From contig NC_056035.1 in the NCBI RefSeq assembly GCF_004379255.2, positions 30,581,208-30,645,207 on the forward strand: a DNA stretch of 64,000 bases. Direction: 5' to 3'. Of the stretch, positions 31,053 to 43,989 are shown piece by piece. Position numbers and translations under genes: made by a program. Source of the DNA: Salvia splendens. Its lineage: Eukaryota > Streptophyta > Magnoliopsida > Lamiales > Lamiaceae. Each line of letters begins with the position of its first letter. Positions within the stretch are counted from its first letter, which is position 1. The notes beneath the pieces were generated by a model. The model ran no database searches, was not told where the DNA came from, and saw nothing but the letters and a program-made list of their open reading frames with translations.

Positions 31053-32999
31053 GAGCACCCGCAACGCTGTGCCGTTGCGGTGTCTATGCCGTTCCGGAGG
31101 AACGGTTCCGCGGCGGCACGCGTTGCAGCCTCCGTGTCGTCGCGGTTCCGTGCCTATGCCGTTCCGGGTGTCATTGCGTCGGCACGCGGCACGACACGTT
31201 CCGCCACGCACCGAGGTGACGTGACGGGCTCTCAGCGCACGCGTGACGCCCACTCGCTGCCCCGCGAGTGGGCTTCGGCACGGTGACGCAATAATTCATT
31301 TTTTAAAAAAAAAATTCGAATTTAATAAAATATATATACTTTTTGCAACGGTAATATGACCGTTTATTTTTATCCGTTTTGTAATTTTTTTTATTTTTTA
31401 AAAATTTATTTACTCTATAAATACTCCTATTTCATATTCATTTCACTCACAAACACACATCTATTCCTCTCAAATCTTCTCTATTTCCACCCCAATTTTC
31501 ATCTCAAATCAACTCTGTTTTTCTTCTCTCAAATTTAATCAAACTAATGGATCCTTTTGAACAAATGCGTCAAATATTGGAACAATCACTTGAAAAAATC
31601 GACGACAGGAGGCGGAAGAAGCCGTGCCGCCCCAACGACGCTCCCGTACGTACATCCATCGTAACCGGGAGGAAGCCGCCGCAAGGTTAGTACGCGACTA
31701 CTTCTGCGATAACCCGGTTTGGGGAGATACATACTTCCGTCTCCGTTTCCGCATGGGGAAACCGTTATTTCTCCACATCGCGAATACTTTGGCAGCCCGG
31801 GAAGATACCTCCACATCGGAGACAGCTCTGGGCGAATGTGCTTGCTCAAATTCTGCAAAGGCGTCCGGGCAGCCTTCACCGACGAATTGCTCCGGCGGCC
31901 AAGCACGACCGATTGTCAGTTCCTGCTCGACCTTCACGAAACAGTGCACGGATTCCCCGGGATGCTCGGCAGCGTCGATTGCATGAACTGGCAATGGAAG
32001 AATTGCCCGGTGGCGTGGAAGGGGTCCTACACGAGCGGCCACAAAGGCACCCACCCAACCGTTATACTCGAGGCCGTTGCCGACTACCGCATTTGGATCT
32101 GGCACGCGTACTTCGGGGTCCCTGGGTCGAACAACGACGTAAACGTGCTCCACCAGTCCGACCTCTTGACCGAAGTTTTGGATGGTAAAACGCCGGCCAT
32201 CAACTTCATCGTCAACAACCGGCTTTATAAAATGGGGTACTATCTCGCTGATGGCATCTACCCGAAGTGGCCTACCTTCGTGAAGACGTGCAATGGGTCT
32301 GCGAACCCAAAGCAGGCTCTTTTTGCGCAGAAGCAGGAGGCTGCTCGCAAGGATGTGGAGAGGGCGTTCGGGGTTCTCCAAGCGCGCTTCAACATCATCA
32401 AAGCCCCGGCTCGTACGTGGTTCATGGAGAACATGGTCGACATCATGTATACGTGCATAATCTTGCACAACATGATCGTCCAAGACGAAGGACCCGAGGC
32501 GGGAAATTGGTTCAACCCCGAATCCCCCGGAAGCTCAACCGCAAGTAGTCCGCCTCGAAGTGGAGCGCATCCGTCTATACAAGAACGGTTATCTATTCGT
32601 GCAAGGACACGCGACTCTAGCGCCCACGCCCAACTCCAACAGGATCTAATTGAGCACATTTTGGCAAACTTTGGCGGATGAAATTATTAAAATTGTGTAC
32701 TTTTATTTTTTTAGGATTTTAAGTGTGTGCTTTTAATTTTTTTAAGTGTAAGTTGTAACTTTGTTTGAATGTTGTGTGTTTTTTAATAAAGTGTGTTTGT
32801 TTTTTATTAAAGTGTGTTTTTTAATTGAATTGAGTTGGAAATAAAAAAAATGAAATTGAATGAATAGTAATTTAAGGAACGAAGGGTTGCAGGTTCCGTT
32901 CCTTAGTTAAGGAATGGAGTAAAAAAGTACAGTGGGGCCCGCAAATAGTAGTTTAAGGAACGGTTTAGGAATGGTATAGGAACAGCGTTGTGGATGGCC
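31053..32999 (+). mobile_element. PIF/Harbinger transposon
   Basis: The termini GAGCACCCGCAACGCTGTGC and the complement of the right end (GGCCATCCACAACGCTGTTC) match at most positions. TTA target duplications lie at 31050-31052 and 33000-33002. The 1947-bp element carries a damaged DDE transposase at 31547-32681. Confidence 0.88.
31547..32681 (+). pseudogene. PIF/Harbinger DDE transposase, damaged
   Basis: The likely start is the ATG at 31547 (MDPFEQMRQILEQSLEKIDD), which shifts frame at about 31620 into YIHRNREEAAARLVRDYFCD. A second shift near 31790, with loss of the segment normally between HIANTLA and YLHIGDSSGR, leads into the long frame ending at 32681. That frame carries the three catalytic acids: GMLGSVDCMNW, VPGSNNDVNVL and KDVERAFGVLQ. 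The C-terminal IILHNMIVQDEG is also characteristic of the DDE_4/plant transposon family. The catalytic core is preserved, but the N-terminal DNA-binding part is broken. No Myb-like partner gene is present. Confidence 0.85.
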
Positions 33000-33002
33000 T
33001 TA

Positions 33003-35193
33003 TATTTGTAGTGAGTGCGCAAAGGCATTGAAACCATGCCAAACAAAATGAATCAAACAGATTTTGTTCTACAAATATAGAAATGTTAGTACTCTAACTG
33101 TCTATGTAAAAAGTCTAAGTAGTGAATAACACTAGTTTTAATGAGAAATTAATAAAGTAAGAGAGAGAAAAAAAGCAAATAAAGTAGAAGAGGGAAAGAG
33201 AAAAAAATAAGAGAGAATAAAAAAATAGATAAAGTATGAGAGTTCATTTTTTAAATGAGGTGTGAACATACCAATATGATAAAATTAAACTATTTTTCAT
33301 GGACAAGGTGGTACTATAATTTTGGAATAGATTATTCAAATATGTCACATATACTTCTCCGTCCCATAAAAATATGTGCATTTGAAATGACACAGAGAAT
33401 CAATGCACAATTGTTAAAGTAAGAAATAGCAAAATAAGGGGAATTAAAGTAGTTTCAGTGGATATTGGAATCTACATTATTATTTGTGTTTAGTCAGTAG
33501 TAATGTTGTGCTATAGCGGTATAAGTTGTAAATAAATTGATATATATGGATAATGAGTTGGGGATAACTTTCCATAAATGGATATGCTCATATTTTTATG
33601 GGACAGATGAAAATGGAAAGTACACATTTTTATAGGACACAATTAGTAGTATTTATTACCCTATAGTGTAATATTGTTACAATATGTGGTACTCTCTCCT
33701 TTCCATATAAATTGAGTCATTTTTTTTTATTTTAGAAAGTTTCAACATAATTGAGTCATTTCTGTTTTTGGCAAACAGTAATCCTCTCACTTATTTTATT
33801 CCCTCTTCGTCGCTTTTACTTTATTCTCTCTTAGTTAATTCACCATCCACTTATCACACTATTTTTAAATTTCGTGCCGAAAAGAAATGTTTGTATTAAC
33901 AAGGAATGCAGGGAGTAGTAAAAACTCATCCGTCCCAACTTGATTGACACTTATTCTTTTTTCGGATGTCCCAGCTAAGGTGGTGCATTTTCTTTTTTAG
34001 AAATATTAAACTCATTTCTTTTTTTACTTTATTTTTATAATTTTATTGTTACCCTTATTTTATTATTTATAGTTAATTTATTAAACATTATGGGTCATGT
34101 TAAAGTGCATATAGTATCAAATCCACAACTAAGACCAATCATACACCATTAGATTTTAAAATGAGTGGATAAGATTAAAGCTCACGGATTTCAATAAATT
34201 AATGATAAAACATCAACAAAAGGGTAAAATAGTCAATCTGTTATGACATAATAATTTTCACGGATTTTTTTATATTAAATCTGCTAATCAACATATACGA
34301 AAATTTAAATAAAAATTATAAAATTTCATCATCCGATTATCGTCGGAACATATGTAATGAGATCTCTTTAGAATCTTTATGAATTACCTTTAGTTTGATA
34401 TATTTTTAATGAAAAAATAATTTAAATCGAGATAATTACGTAAATTTAAAATTTTAATATGATTTTGAGGAGAGAGAAGTGCTTAATTTTAACTACCATA
34501 TATAAGAATTGACATTAATACCCTTTAAGTTTATTTAATAATTTTTTTAATATAAAATATAATCCATGTGACATTATTTCAACCAGTAGATCTTCTAATT
34601 TAATGTTAAGATCCAATTTTAATTTGAAATTAATAATTATTTAGCAATTGATCATAACCATAAACTATCATTATCTATATTTATGCGTCAAAATAAAAAC
34701 TGTCTTATTTGGATTGAGGAGGAAATATGTATGCCGAATAAAACAAAACAAATGTTGAAAATGTTTTTTGGTTGAATGTTTGATACCCTTAATTGGAGGC
34801 GTGAAAGATCACATTTTTCTTTTGCAAAAACACCCAAATACCATTAGCCATTTAAATAGGTAATGATTTGCTTTGACTACACAATAAATGAGTCGCAAGT
34901 CAATTAACAGTAGAGATGTCCAATTAGCTTAATTAACACTTTTGAATCAGTATGAATATTTGTTCAAAATCCAAGAACCAATCGTACACACATCCCTGTG
35001 CCCTCCAATTCTTTACTCTTTCTCTTTTTGATTTTTAGCAAACCCCTCTGTCAGTTGTCAGATTTAGTAACATGATCAAGAATGTTTTAATCTTTTCATC
35101 GTCATTAACAAGTTAATTATGTTTCTTTTGTGGCTGCTATATTTAATCTTGGATTTCCATTTCTAGAGGAGGGGCGCCTCATGCCTTTTCAAG
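33003..35193. other. Spacer upstream of the channel gene, with MITEs
   Basis: Two Stowaway-like MITEs are visible. One spans about 33354-33620 (CTTCTCCGTCCCATAAAAAT left, ATTTTTATGGGACAGATGAA right). The other spans about 33692-33915 (CTCTCTCCTTTCC left, GGAATGCAGGGAG right), both with TA flanks. A further half element starts near 33930. From about 34100 the sequence is unique and AT-rich and should hold the channel gene promoter; no specific elements are called. Confidence 0.55.
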
Positions 35194-38100
35194 ATGGAGA
35201 TGAGGAGTGAGAAGAATGTGAGGTATGTAAACTGCCTTTTATCTTTTCTGGTTCCTAATATTGCTCTCCATCTTTATAGAATTGAGGAAAGTGGGAAAGA
35301 ATGATGTCAAAAATTGACTGATTTTCTCAATAAAGATCGGATTTTTCTCAGTTATGTTGAAAGAATGATGTAAAAATTTGACTGATTTTCTCAATAAAGA
35401 TCGGATTTTTATCAGTTATGCTGAAAGAATGATGTAAAAATTTGACTGATTTTCTCAATAAAGATCGGATTTTTATCAGTTATGCTTTAGTGGAGATAGT
35501 TCTGTGTTGATAGAAACATAATGCTAGGGAGAATTTGTTGGACTTCACTAACCTTCAACAATCTTGAATCAAGATAATTGGGGATTTCCTAATTTTGTGT
35601 TGGGCTGTCTCAAAATTCTAGGTTTTCTTCTGAGGGGAAGCAGCAAAACAAATCGGCATCTTCACTATTGAATTCTGATAGAAAATGCAAGATAATTAAG
35701 TCCCTCAACTTTAGTGGTGCCAAGGTTTTTCCTGAGCAGCAGGAGCCGTGTCACAAGCATATACTCGACCCTGGGAGTGACATTGTGCTCAACTGGAACA
35801 GGGTATTCATAGTTTCTTGCCTATTGGCGCTTTTCGTCGATCCGCTATACTTTTACCTGCCGAGTATAGGAGGGAGTGAGGGTTCGTGGTGTGTGAAAAC
35901 GGATGTCAAGTTGCGGATTGTGGTGACCTTTTTCCGCACCATTGCTGATCTTTTCTATCTCTTGCACGTGGTGATTAAGTTTAGGACGGCGTATGTGGCT
36001 CCCAGTTCACGAGTGTTTGGTAGGGGTGAACTTGTGATGGATCCTAAGAAAATTGCCCGGAGATATCTAAGATCGGACTTCTTCATTGATCTAGTAGCAA
36101 CTTTGCCTCTGCCTCAGGTATTTCTTGTGGCTCTGATTGCATTTTATCGAGCTTGCAGTATGATTCTCTTCGACTATTTTTGCTCCGTAGGTCTAAACAT
36201 TCTGTTTCTACAAGTGATAAATAGGTTGATGTAATATGCTAGTTACTTTCGGTTTTCTGCTAAGGCACATAATTATTTGGAACAATGTAGATAAGGAAAT
36301 ATTGTCTGGTATGTTGTTGTAGCTAAAACGAAACCAATTTCGAGATATTGCTTTCTGGGACTTCCTTCAAGTGTAACCTTGAGTTGAATGATGAGGTGAA
36401 AGATATGCTAGTTATGAGACTTTTGGGAGGGAGAAATGGATAGTTTGGTGAACGATGAATCGAGGAAGACAGACAATATAGTAATACTCCGTTTGTAAAA
36501 CTATACAAGTAGTAGAACCTAGTAGATTTGGGTCCTGTGTATATTCTCCAAGGGTCGATACCATTAGCCGTCGCCTTATTATGTTTTTGTTTCTTCACGT
36601 GCTTCATATGAACCACAAAGCTAGCATTGTTTGTTACTCCTATTACAGTATGCTTATCTGTTTATATCCATTTCTTCAAGTCTGCGATTCCGGTTTTGTT
36701 TCTTGCATTCTAATGACTGTGTTTGGGCTTATATGGTACAGATGGTCATCTGGTTCATCATACCGGCGACAAGAAACAACAAATCAAACCATAATAACAA
36801 TGCTCTTGCTCTGATTGTACTGTTACAGTATATACCAAGGTTATACCTCATTTTCCCATTGAGTTCTCAAATAATAAAAGCAACGGGAGTGGTGACCAAA
36901 ACTGCGTGGGCAGGGGCTGCTTACAATTTGATACTCTACATGCTGGCAAGCCATGTATGTAAGCACGTGGAGCTGTTATTGTTTTCGCCTAATGCAGTTG
37001 TTCAGTTGTCAACTGATTATATTTTGTCGTCATAGGTCCTAGGTGCGGCCTGGTATGTACTGTCCGTTGACAGGTACTTGTCTTGCTGGAAATCGGTATG
37101 CAAGAGAGAAGAAAGCCCTACAAAATGTTCTCTCTCATATTTGAACTGTGACGCTGCTGATATTTGGGAGCGTAATGTTTGGATGAATGGCACCAAGGTG
37201 TTCCAAAGCTGTGATCCAGACCAGGAGATTAGCTTCAAATTCGGGATTTTTGAGAAGGCTGTAATGAAACAGGTCGTATCTTCTAGTTTTGTCCGAAGAT
37301 ACTTCTACTGCTTATGGTGGGGCTTACAGAACTTAAGGTACTGTTATCATTCTGTTTACTGCTTTCCTCGATGTATTAATCGGGAACTTGTGTATACTTC
37401 GCTACATCCATCTCGACTTCTCAAGAGTCATTCAGCTGCTCGTTGATCCTTCCTCCCCAACTGACTCCTAACTATTTCTTGTGTTCGTTTATATTACTCA
37501 GTTCGTATGGGCAGAATTTGTCGACCAGCACGTACATCGGAGAAACATCATTTGCCATTCTCATTGCCATATTGGGTCTTGTTCTGTTTGCACATCTTAT
37601 TGGAAATATGCAGGCTAGTGAATTGATCCATTTTCTATTTCTAGTGCATCTACAAGACCATTCATACCTTAATTGTATGATTTCTATTTCTACTTGCAGA
37701 CTTACTTGCAGTCATTAACGGTTAGGCTCGAGGAATGGAGACTCAAAAGACGAGACACTGAGGAATGGATGCGGCACAGACAGCTTCCTGAAGATTTGAG
37801 GAAACGGGTTAGGCGCTATGTTCAATACAAGTGGCTTGCAACCCGAGGAGTGGATGAAGAAGCTATTCTCCATGGGTTGCCCGTTGATCTGAGCCGTGAC
37901 ATACAGCGCCACCTATGCTTGGACCTTGTCCGACGAGTATGATCCTTCATCACTGTAGCAATCTTACTAGGATAGCATCTATAGCTGAGAGTGATCTTTC
38001 CTCGTGTTTTCGCAGGTTCCTTTTTTCTCCCAGATGGATGATCAGTTACTCGATGCTATATGTGAACGATTGGTTTCTTCGTTGAGCACGGAGGGCACTT

Positions 38101-38705
38101 ACATTGTTCGTGAGGGCGACCCTGTGTCGGAGATGCAATTCATCATCAGAGGACGGCTTGAGAGTTCAACTACAAACGGAGGTCGGACTGGTTTCTTCAA
38201 CTCCATCACTCTGAGACCGGGAGATTTTTGCGGAGAGGAGCTTCTAGCTTGGGCTCTGCTCCCGAAATCAGCTCTCAACTTGCCTTCTTCTACAAGGACG
38301 GTTATCGCCCTTGTTGAAGTCGAGGCTTTTGTGTTGCGAGCGGAAGATCTCAAGTTCGTCGCTAATCAGTTCCGACGCCTACACAGTAAGAAACTGCAGC
38401 ACACATTCCGCTTCTATTCGCATCACTGGAGGACTTGGGCTGCATGCTTCATACAAGCTGCGTGGCGTAGATTCAAAAGGAGAAAGATGGCTAAGGATCT
38501 TGCCAGAATGGAGTCGTTTGCGATGGAAGACAGCGATTCTTCTGCTGCTACAGCGACGACTCCCTCGACAATCAGCTCGAATCTAGGAGTGACGATATTA
38601 GCTTCAAGATTTGCTGCAAACACCAGAAAGAAGATTAAACATGTACATTTGCCTAAACTCCCGAAACCGGAGGAGCCCGACTTCTCTGCTGAGCCAGACG
38701 ATTAG
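35194..38705 (+). CDS. CNGC15: Cyclic nucleotide-gated channel, CNGC15-like
   Basis: Seven exons are inferred: 35194-35222, 35622-36117, 36742-36954, 37036-37337, 37502-37613, 37700-37936 and 38016-38705. They total 2079 bp, or 692 residues, a normal length. It encodes a plant cation channel of the plasma or nuclear membrane. S1 is at residues about 71-90; the pore filter GQN is at 350-352, in SSYGQNLSTSTYIGE. The cyclic-nucleotide-binding domain starts at about 464, with the phosphate-binding motif RPGDFCGEELLAWALLP near 530. A calmodulin-binding IQ motif, FIQAAWRRFKRRK, starts at about 608. The CNBD and IQ region fits group III, best CNGC15; the exact paralogue is an inference. Intron 5 is GC-AG; the others are GT-AG. 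CNGC15 is known from nuclear calcium release and nitrate signalling. Confidence 0.9.
35299..35485 (+). repeat. 64-bp tandem triplication in CNGC intron 1
   Basis: Units start at about 35301, 35365 and 35429. Each contains TTGACTGATTTTCTCAATAA and AGATCGGATTTTT. The last two are almost identical and the first is slightly diverged. It lies wholly inside intron 1. Confidence 0.9.
37614..37699 (+). other. GC-AG intron 5 of CNGC
   Basis: The exon ends ATGCAG and the intron starts GCTAGTGAAT and ends TACTTGCAG. Joining the exons here gives the conserved GNMQTYLQSLTVRLEEWRLK. The nearest GT donor, four bases downstream, would shift the frame. GC donors normally follow AG and precede a consensus-like sequence, as here. 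Confidence 0.8.
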
Positions 38706-38736
38706 TCTAGTCGATGCATACAAAAGATTACTACTT

Positions 38737-38784
38737 TCTCTGCAGTTTCATCTTTGAATGTCTCTGCAGTTTCATCTTTGAATG
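38737..38784 (+). repeat. 24-bp perfect tandem repeat in CNGC 3' UTR
   Basis: Two identical 24-bp units beginning TCTCTGCAGTTTCATCTTTG lie just after the stop codon. Confidence 0.9.
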
Positions 38785-38877
38785 TAGAAACATTTGATAT
38801 AATATAATCGGAAATGGTTATTACAAGATGTCTTGTTAATAAGGCTTCATGCACCAATTACAAGTAGCGTATGTGTC

Positions 38878-41757
38878 TCAATACTTATCGTTGTCGTAGA
38901 ACTCTATGGTCTTGTACTTCTGGGAAATGATCTCGGCCTCAACTTTTCTGGCTGTATCAGTGGCGCAACCAACGAGGATGAGGACAGACGTGCCCGCAAA
39001 TCCCCTAAAAGCTGTAAGATGTGTTGCTTGCTCAATGACAGCAGGACCAGCAGCAAGAATAGCCAAGAATGCAGAACCCAGAACCGATATTCTGCTCAGT
39101 ACCTAAAAATCCAACCCGAACATAGAAGCAACAAAAATCATTAAACGACTTGTGCATAATGGAGTTATAAATAATTATATGGGTGAGGGAGGGAGGCCGT
39201 TACCGTTTTGATGAAAAGAGCAGTACTTTTTCCAGGTCGGACAAGCGGGATTGAAGCACCTTGCCTCTTCAACTGTTCACTGACATCGTCGGGGTCCAAT
39301 TGCAGGAAGGTGTAGTAGTAATTAAAGAATGCTATTAACAAAATGTTTGTTGGCAAGTATAGAGAACCTGAATCATAGAAATATCACACATTTCGGGCAG
39401 ATTCTTTACTAAAAACCAATGTGAAACTTAATTGATTTACGACGTACCCCCAGGGTTCAAACCTACAGCAGCCTTCTTTAGAAAATTCAGACCCGTAAAT
39501 CGTGCTATAGTTCCTGGAAGAGCCAAGGACGAAGTAGAGAAGATGATGGGCATCACTCCTGAACTATTCACCTGTTCATCTTAAACTATTGGTATACAAT
39601 TATTACGATGCATAGAGCAAATCTTATACTACGAAATTTCCCTGCTGGCATTATGTAAAAGTTGAAAATGGAACTGGCAATCAAAGAGACATAAATAGAT
39701 TAATGTTTTGCTGAGCTTATTTCTGAACAGACCCGTTTCCGCATTTTCAAAACAGAGGTGGGATTTAATGGCAGTTCTTAGAGTGAATATATGCAACAAG
39801 CACAGTTAATATCAGAAACAGGTAGTGACCTTAAAGGGTAGGTAAGCAGACTTTTGAAGTCCTCCGGCTCCGCTTGTATATCTTGAGGCATAATTAATTG
39901 GGATTTTCCTCTCTGCTTCCTGAAACATGATAAACCACTCCACTGAATCCAATGAGTAGTAGCATTTCAACAACTTGAATAGCAAAGATAATTTGTACCT
40001 GCACATATACAATGCTAAGGACCAGCAAAGAGAAAGAGACAATGATGCCAACTAGTCCAGCATAGTTACCGTCTTTAAATGCTTCCGCAACTGTCCTCCC
40101 AAAGGATGCCGGTAAATAGGATATGATATTTGTGAAGATCAACAGTGATGTACCATTTCCAAGTTTTAAATCGGTGATTCTTTCCCCAATATAGGTTGTC
40201 AAAACCGAGCCTAGAGTCAGCATAATAATGGACGAGAGAGCCCACTCGGTGCTGAAGTCATTGACATATGGTCGAAGATACAACACTTGTCCAATCGCCT
40301 GCCAAGCAAATCAATTTTTACAGAAAACACAAAAAGAAATGGTGATTACGTTTATAATGCCAGGAGGATGATGTTATCCCGGCATGACACGTTATTAGGA
40401 ACATGAAAGATTAAATCAGAAATTTTTCTGGTGAACCGTATGCAAGCGTCTATATATCGTCCATTCATTTACCTGCACAACTGCAAAGCCAACAGATGCA
40501 TATCGAGTATACTGCAGCACCTTCTTTCTTCCAGCCTCGCCTTCTCTCTTCTGAAGTTCTTGCAATTTGGGATAGATTTGAGTGAGAAGCTGAAAAACAA
40601 TCTGCGCGTTGATAAAGGGCACAATGCCAAGGGAGCCTATTCCAAGCCGACCAATACCCCCTCCAGAAAATGAATCTAGAGTGCCTAAGAGGCTGTTCTG
40701 GTCGAGATTACCAACAAAAGCTTCTCGATTGACTCCACCAAGAGGTATGTATATACCAAGCCGTGATAGAGCAAGAAAGCCTAAAAGCTTGAGAAATTTT
40801 CCAGGAAGTGGACCCTTGAAGAAATCCCCAACATCAATTCTAGTATCTTCGATAGCAGCTGGAAAATGTCAAAGAATCCTAAGCAATGGCCAAGAGCAGC
40901 AAGTAAAGATTTATATAGGACATAAAATACGAAAACAGATATGCTAATAAAGAAACCTGCCACTCCTCTTGCGGACGAAGCTTTCTCTTTTCGGTTACCA
41001 GAATTTCCCTCAGAAATTTGAGAAAATACTTCTAAAACACTTTCCCAAGCAGTTTTTATAGATGAGAATCCACCTGGATCGATACCCAGTGGATCGAAAG
41101 ACGAACTCTCGCAGCTGGGAGAAGTTTAAATCACAACAAATATGTCAATACACAAGGGCATTTTTTATGCAATTAAGTCCTCAAATGCTAGTTACTTCAG
41201 AGACATGTAAAAAGCAATCAAACCCTAAAGCATTACCAAACCTATCCATCTCTGAAATAGATCATTAATGTCATTTCAATGATCCTATAATCACATATCT
41301 CAAATCAGGAACTCAAACAACACAAACAATTAATACATTATCAGCACTGAGAAATCTAATTACAGAATATGCATAATGAAATAAGTAATAACTCTATCAG
41401 TGTGAGCAATTTCCAGAGATAAATATTATAGACATCAATTCAAAAATTGCAGGATAAATGGAAGTTCTAATTGGGAAACCGAATAACCGAAACACAATCG
41501 AACACGAAGAAAGTATGAAACATAAACCCTTTCCACAAAAAAATTGGGGATTCATAAACGATTAACCTTTGATTATTGTTGCTGGTGGAGTTGTTCTTGT
41601 GGATAGTGAGAGTTGCTCTGCAAATTGATTTTTTAAAGCTTCTGTAGACATAATTGTGCGGATTTGCAGAAAAAGAAGGTTTCTTGGATACTGAATTGTG
41701 ATTTGGAAATGTGGTGGAGCACAAACAGGAAGAGATTTGTCTCACTGTTATCAACAT
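38878..41757 (-). CDS. SCY1: Plastid SecY translocase subunit
   Basis: Eight exons read on the minus strand: 41757-41567, 41114-40957, 40858-40473, 40298-39999, 39919-39830, 39571-39448, 39367-39204 and 39102-38878. They total 1638 bp, or 545 residues, close to the usual plastid SecY length. The first about 65 residues are Ser/Thr/Asn-rich and basic, a typical chloroplast transit peptide. The rest is the SecY channel: GGGIGRLGIGSLGIVPFINA, IYPKLQELQKREGEAGRKK, ERITDLKLGNGTSLLIFTNI, EAERKIPINYASRY and the C-terminal GTSVLILVGCATDTARKVEA. The protein forms the thylakoid cpSec translocon with plastid SecE, driven by cpSecA. Close match to bacterial SecY favours SCY1 over the envelope paralogue SCY2. 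All introns are GT-AG. An ATG at 41787 is an alternative start. Confidence 0.92.
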
Positions 41758-41789
41758 TATCTTCTCCTTGGCTTCTCTGAGCAACAACT

Positions 41790-43521
41790 CACTCTGGATT
41801 TGGATGAGTTAGGATTTTGCAGTTACTAATTTTCTTCCATTGAAATTTGAAACCCAAGCCAAAATTTTATTTTAAGTTAAATATTTTTAATTCTATTGCC
41901 TTCTTTAATGGCCCACTTCATTCTATATAAAAACTCATTGGGCTTCACTCGGTCTATACCAGTTTTTCATGGGCTTTCATATTTGAGAGGGAGAAAAGAT
42001 TTATATAATTACAATTTTTATTTTATATTTCTATTTTAAGGAAATTGTGTTTAATGAATTAAATAACGATAAAATAAAGTAAGAGAGAACAAAATAAGTG
42101 AAATTAGATATTTTATTTTTATCCATAAATGTAAATAACTCAAATAACTGGAGACATCACAAAATAGAATACGACTCAAATAACTTGAAATTGGGGGAGT
42201 ATTATTTTTTCAAAGACACATTATCCTAAATATGACTTCATGCATAACACATGAAAATTAATTTCAAATCAAATTCATTAACCCACGACTATGTCAAAAT
42301 AATTTTTTGTGATTTTCAACTGCAGAATGCTCGAATATATATTTATCTATGATCTCGTATACTACAATTTATAACTAGATCCGAAGGTAGATATCACACT
42401 TTACTTTTTAGTTTATCTTACAAAAAATGTTACATATATTCTTTTAAAAAAGGTTTTCTAACATTAATTTATAAAATTGACTTAATACAGGAAACAACAT
42501 CTTTTAAAATTTCGTGTCATCATCAAAGTGTTATATCTACTTCGAGAGGGATAGAATACTTAAACACATGATAAAGCATAGAGAAAAGTAACGATTTGTT
42601 TGGTTGGCTATAAAGAGTATTATTGTAAAACATATTTTGAGACTGCTTTCATAAAACTTTTTGTCAATTTTTACCTATTAATAAAAAAGATTATTTTTGT
42701 TACATTATATTTTGCTTATTCATTTACAATATATTTTACAATATTTAAGGTTTAAAAGCAAACAATTCTAAGTCTTTTGCGTTCTACACTAAGTAGTGGA
42801 CATGTTTATCACAATAGGTGACTTAGTTAGTACCTTGCAAAAGTAGAACTAAATTTCACAGTCTCATAAGATTTTGGCACCTATAGTTAAATATTGTAAT
42901 GTCAGTCCAAAATATTTTCTTACAAAAGAATACTATATAGGTTTATACTAAAATGATATTGCAAAATTAAAATGAAAACTTATCACCAATGAGGACCCTT
43001 AGATTTATGATCATATTCAACATTTGGCTGCCACGTGGCAGGCTTGCTTGCCTATGCATCGCAGATTGCTTGATTATTGATTTCGTATCGCAGATTGCTT
43101 AGAACCATATGTCGAATTGATTGCCTATGTATCGTAGATTGCTTGCCTAGGTTGTCATTTTAACTATGTGTCACTATAGTGCTCTAATTTCGTATCTTAG
43201 TTTGCATGGAACCATATGACGAGTTATTTGTCTTTGTATCACAAATTGTTTGCCCAGGTTGTTATTTTAATCATGGTGTCACGACCGTGCTCCCTTACTA
43301 AATATATATACTTATGGATATATATATAGGGACTGATTCCATGCGAATTTTGTTAAAATGGTAATTTAGAAAAGTGAAAAATATATAAATTCGTTGATAC
43401 ATTAACATCATTTGGCATCACAAAACATATCATGATATAAAGTCAGAAATTAATATTCATGAATCAATGGACATATAATAATTCAGAAACACATGTTTTG
43501 TGATGTCAACTTATAATAGTA
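41790..43521. other. Intergenic AT-rich sequence
   Basis: No gene is seen. The first few hundred bases should hold the SCY1 promoter. AAGTAAGAGAGAACAAAATA near 42077 and ACTTGAAATTGGGGGAGTAT near 42183 look like a decayed Stowaway element. A degenerate tandem duplication with a period of about 107 bp lies at about 43060-43275 (ACCATATG words at 43104 and 43211). Confidence 0.5.
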
Positions 43522-43774
43522 CTACCACTGTCCCTCATTAATTGTCCACTTTTGGCATTTTTGTCCGTCCTCCATTAATTGTCCACTTTAACTTTTTACC
43601 ATGAATGGTAAGTAGGCCTCATATTCCAGTAACTTATTTTACTCACATTTTATTATAAAACTTATATATAAAAGTGGGACCTATATTTCACTAACCTTTT
43701 CAATTCAATTTCTTTTACATTTTTTTAAATCTGTGCCTGAACCAAAGTGGACAATTATTGGGGGACAGAGGGAG
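43522..43774. mobile_element. Stowaway-like MITE
   Basis: CTACCACTGTCCCTCATTAA on the left and GTGGACAATTATTGGGGGAC...GAGGGAG on the right are inverted repeats, with TA at both flanks. Confidence 0.82.
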
Positions 43775-43813
43775 TATATAATAATATATATGTGAATCAA
43801 GGGGCGCGTTATA

Positions 43814-43985
43814 TTGCTAACTTTTAAGTTATTAACTCTGCTAACTCATCAACACAGTGTATTAAAAATATCAACATAATATATTAAAATGTCAATAAAA
43901 TTATGTGTTGACATATTAATGTCTATCATGTTGACCATTTTAATGCACTATGTTGATGAGTTAGCAACTTAAGAAAGTTAGCAAT
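43814..43985. mobile_element. Short foldback MITE
   Basis: ATTGCTAACTTTTAAGTTAT and TGCTAACTCATCAACA on the left are mirrored by TGTTGATGAGTTAGCA and AGTTAGCAAT on the right. It has no coding capacity, and the target duplication is unclear. Confidence 0.6.
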
Positions 43986-43989
43986 TAAT

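Noticed and set aside
31698..32483. 261-codon minus-strand open frame opposite the PIF transposase
   Set aside because: It is a shadow of the conserved plus-strand DDE transposase, with no motif of its own.
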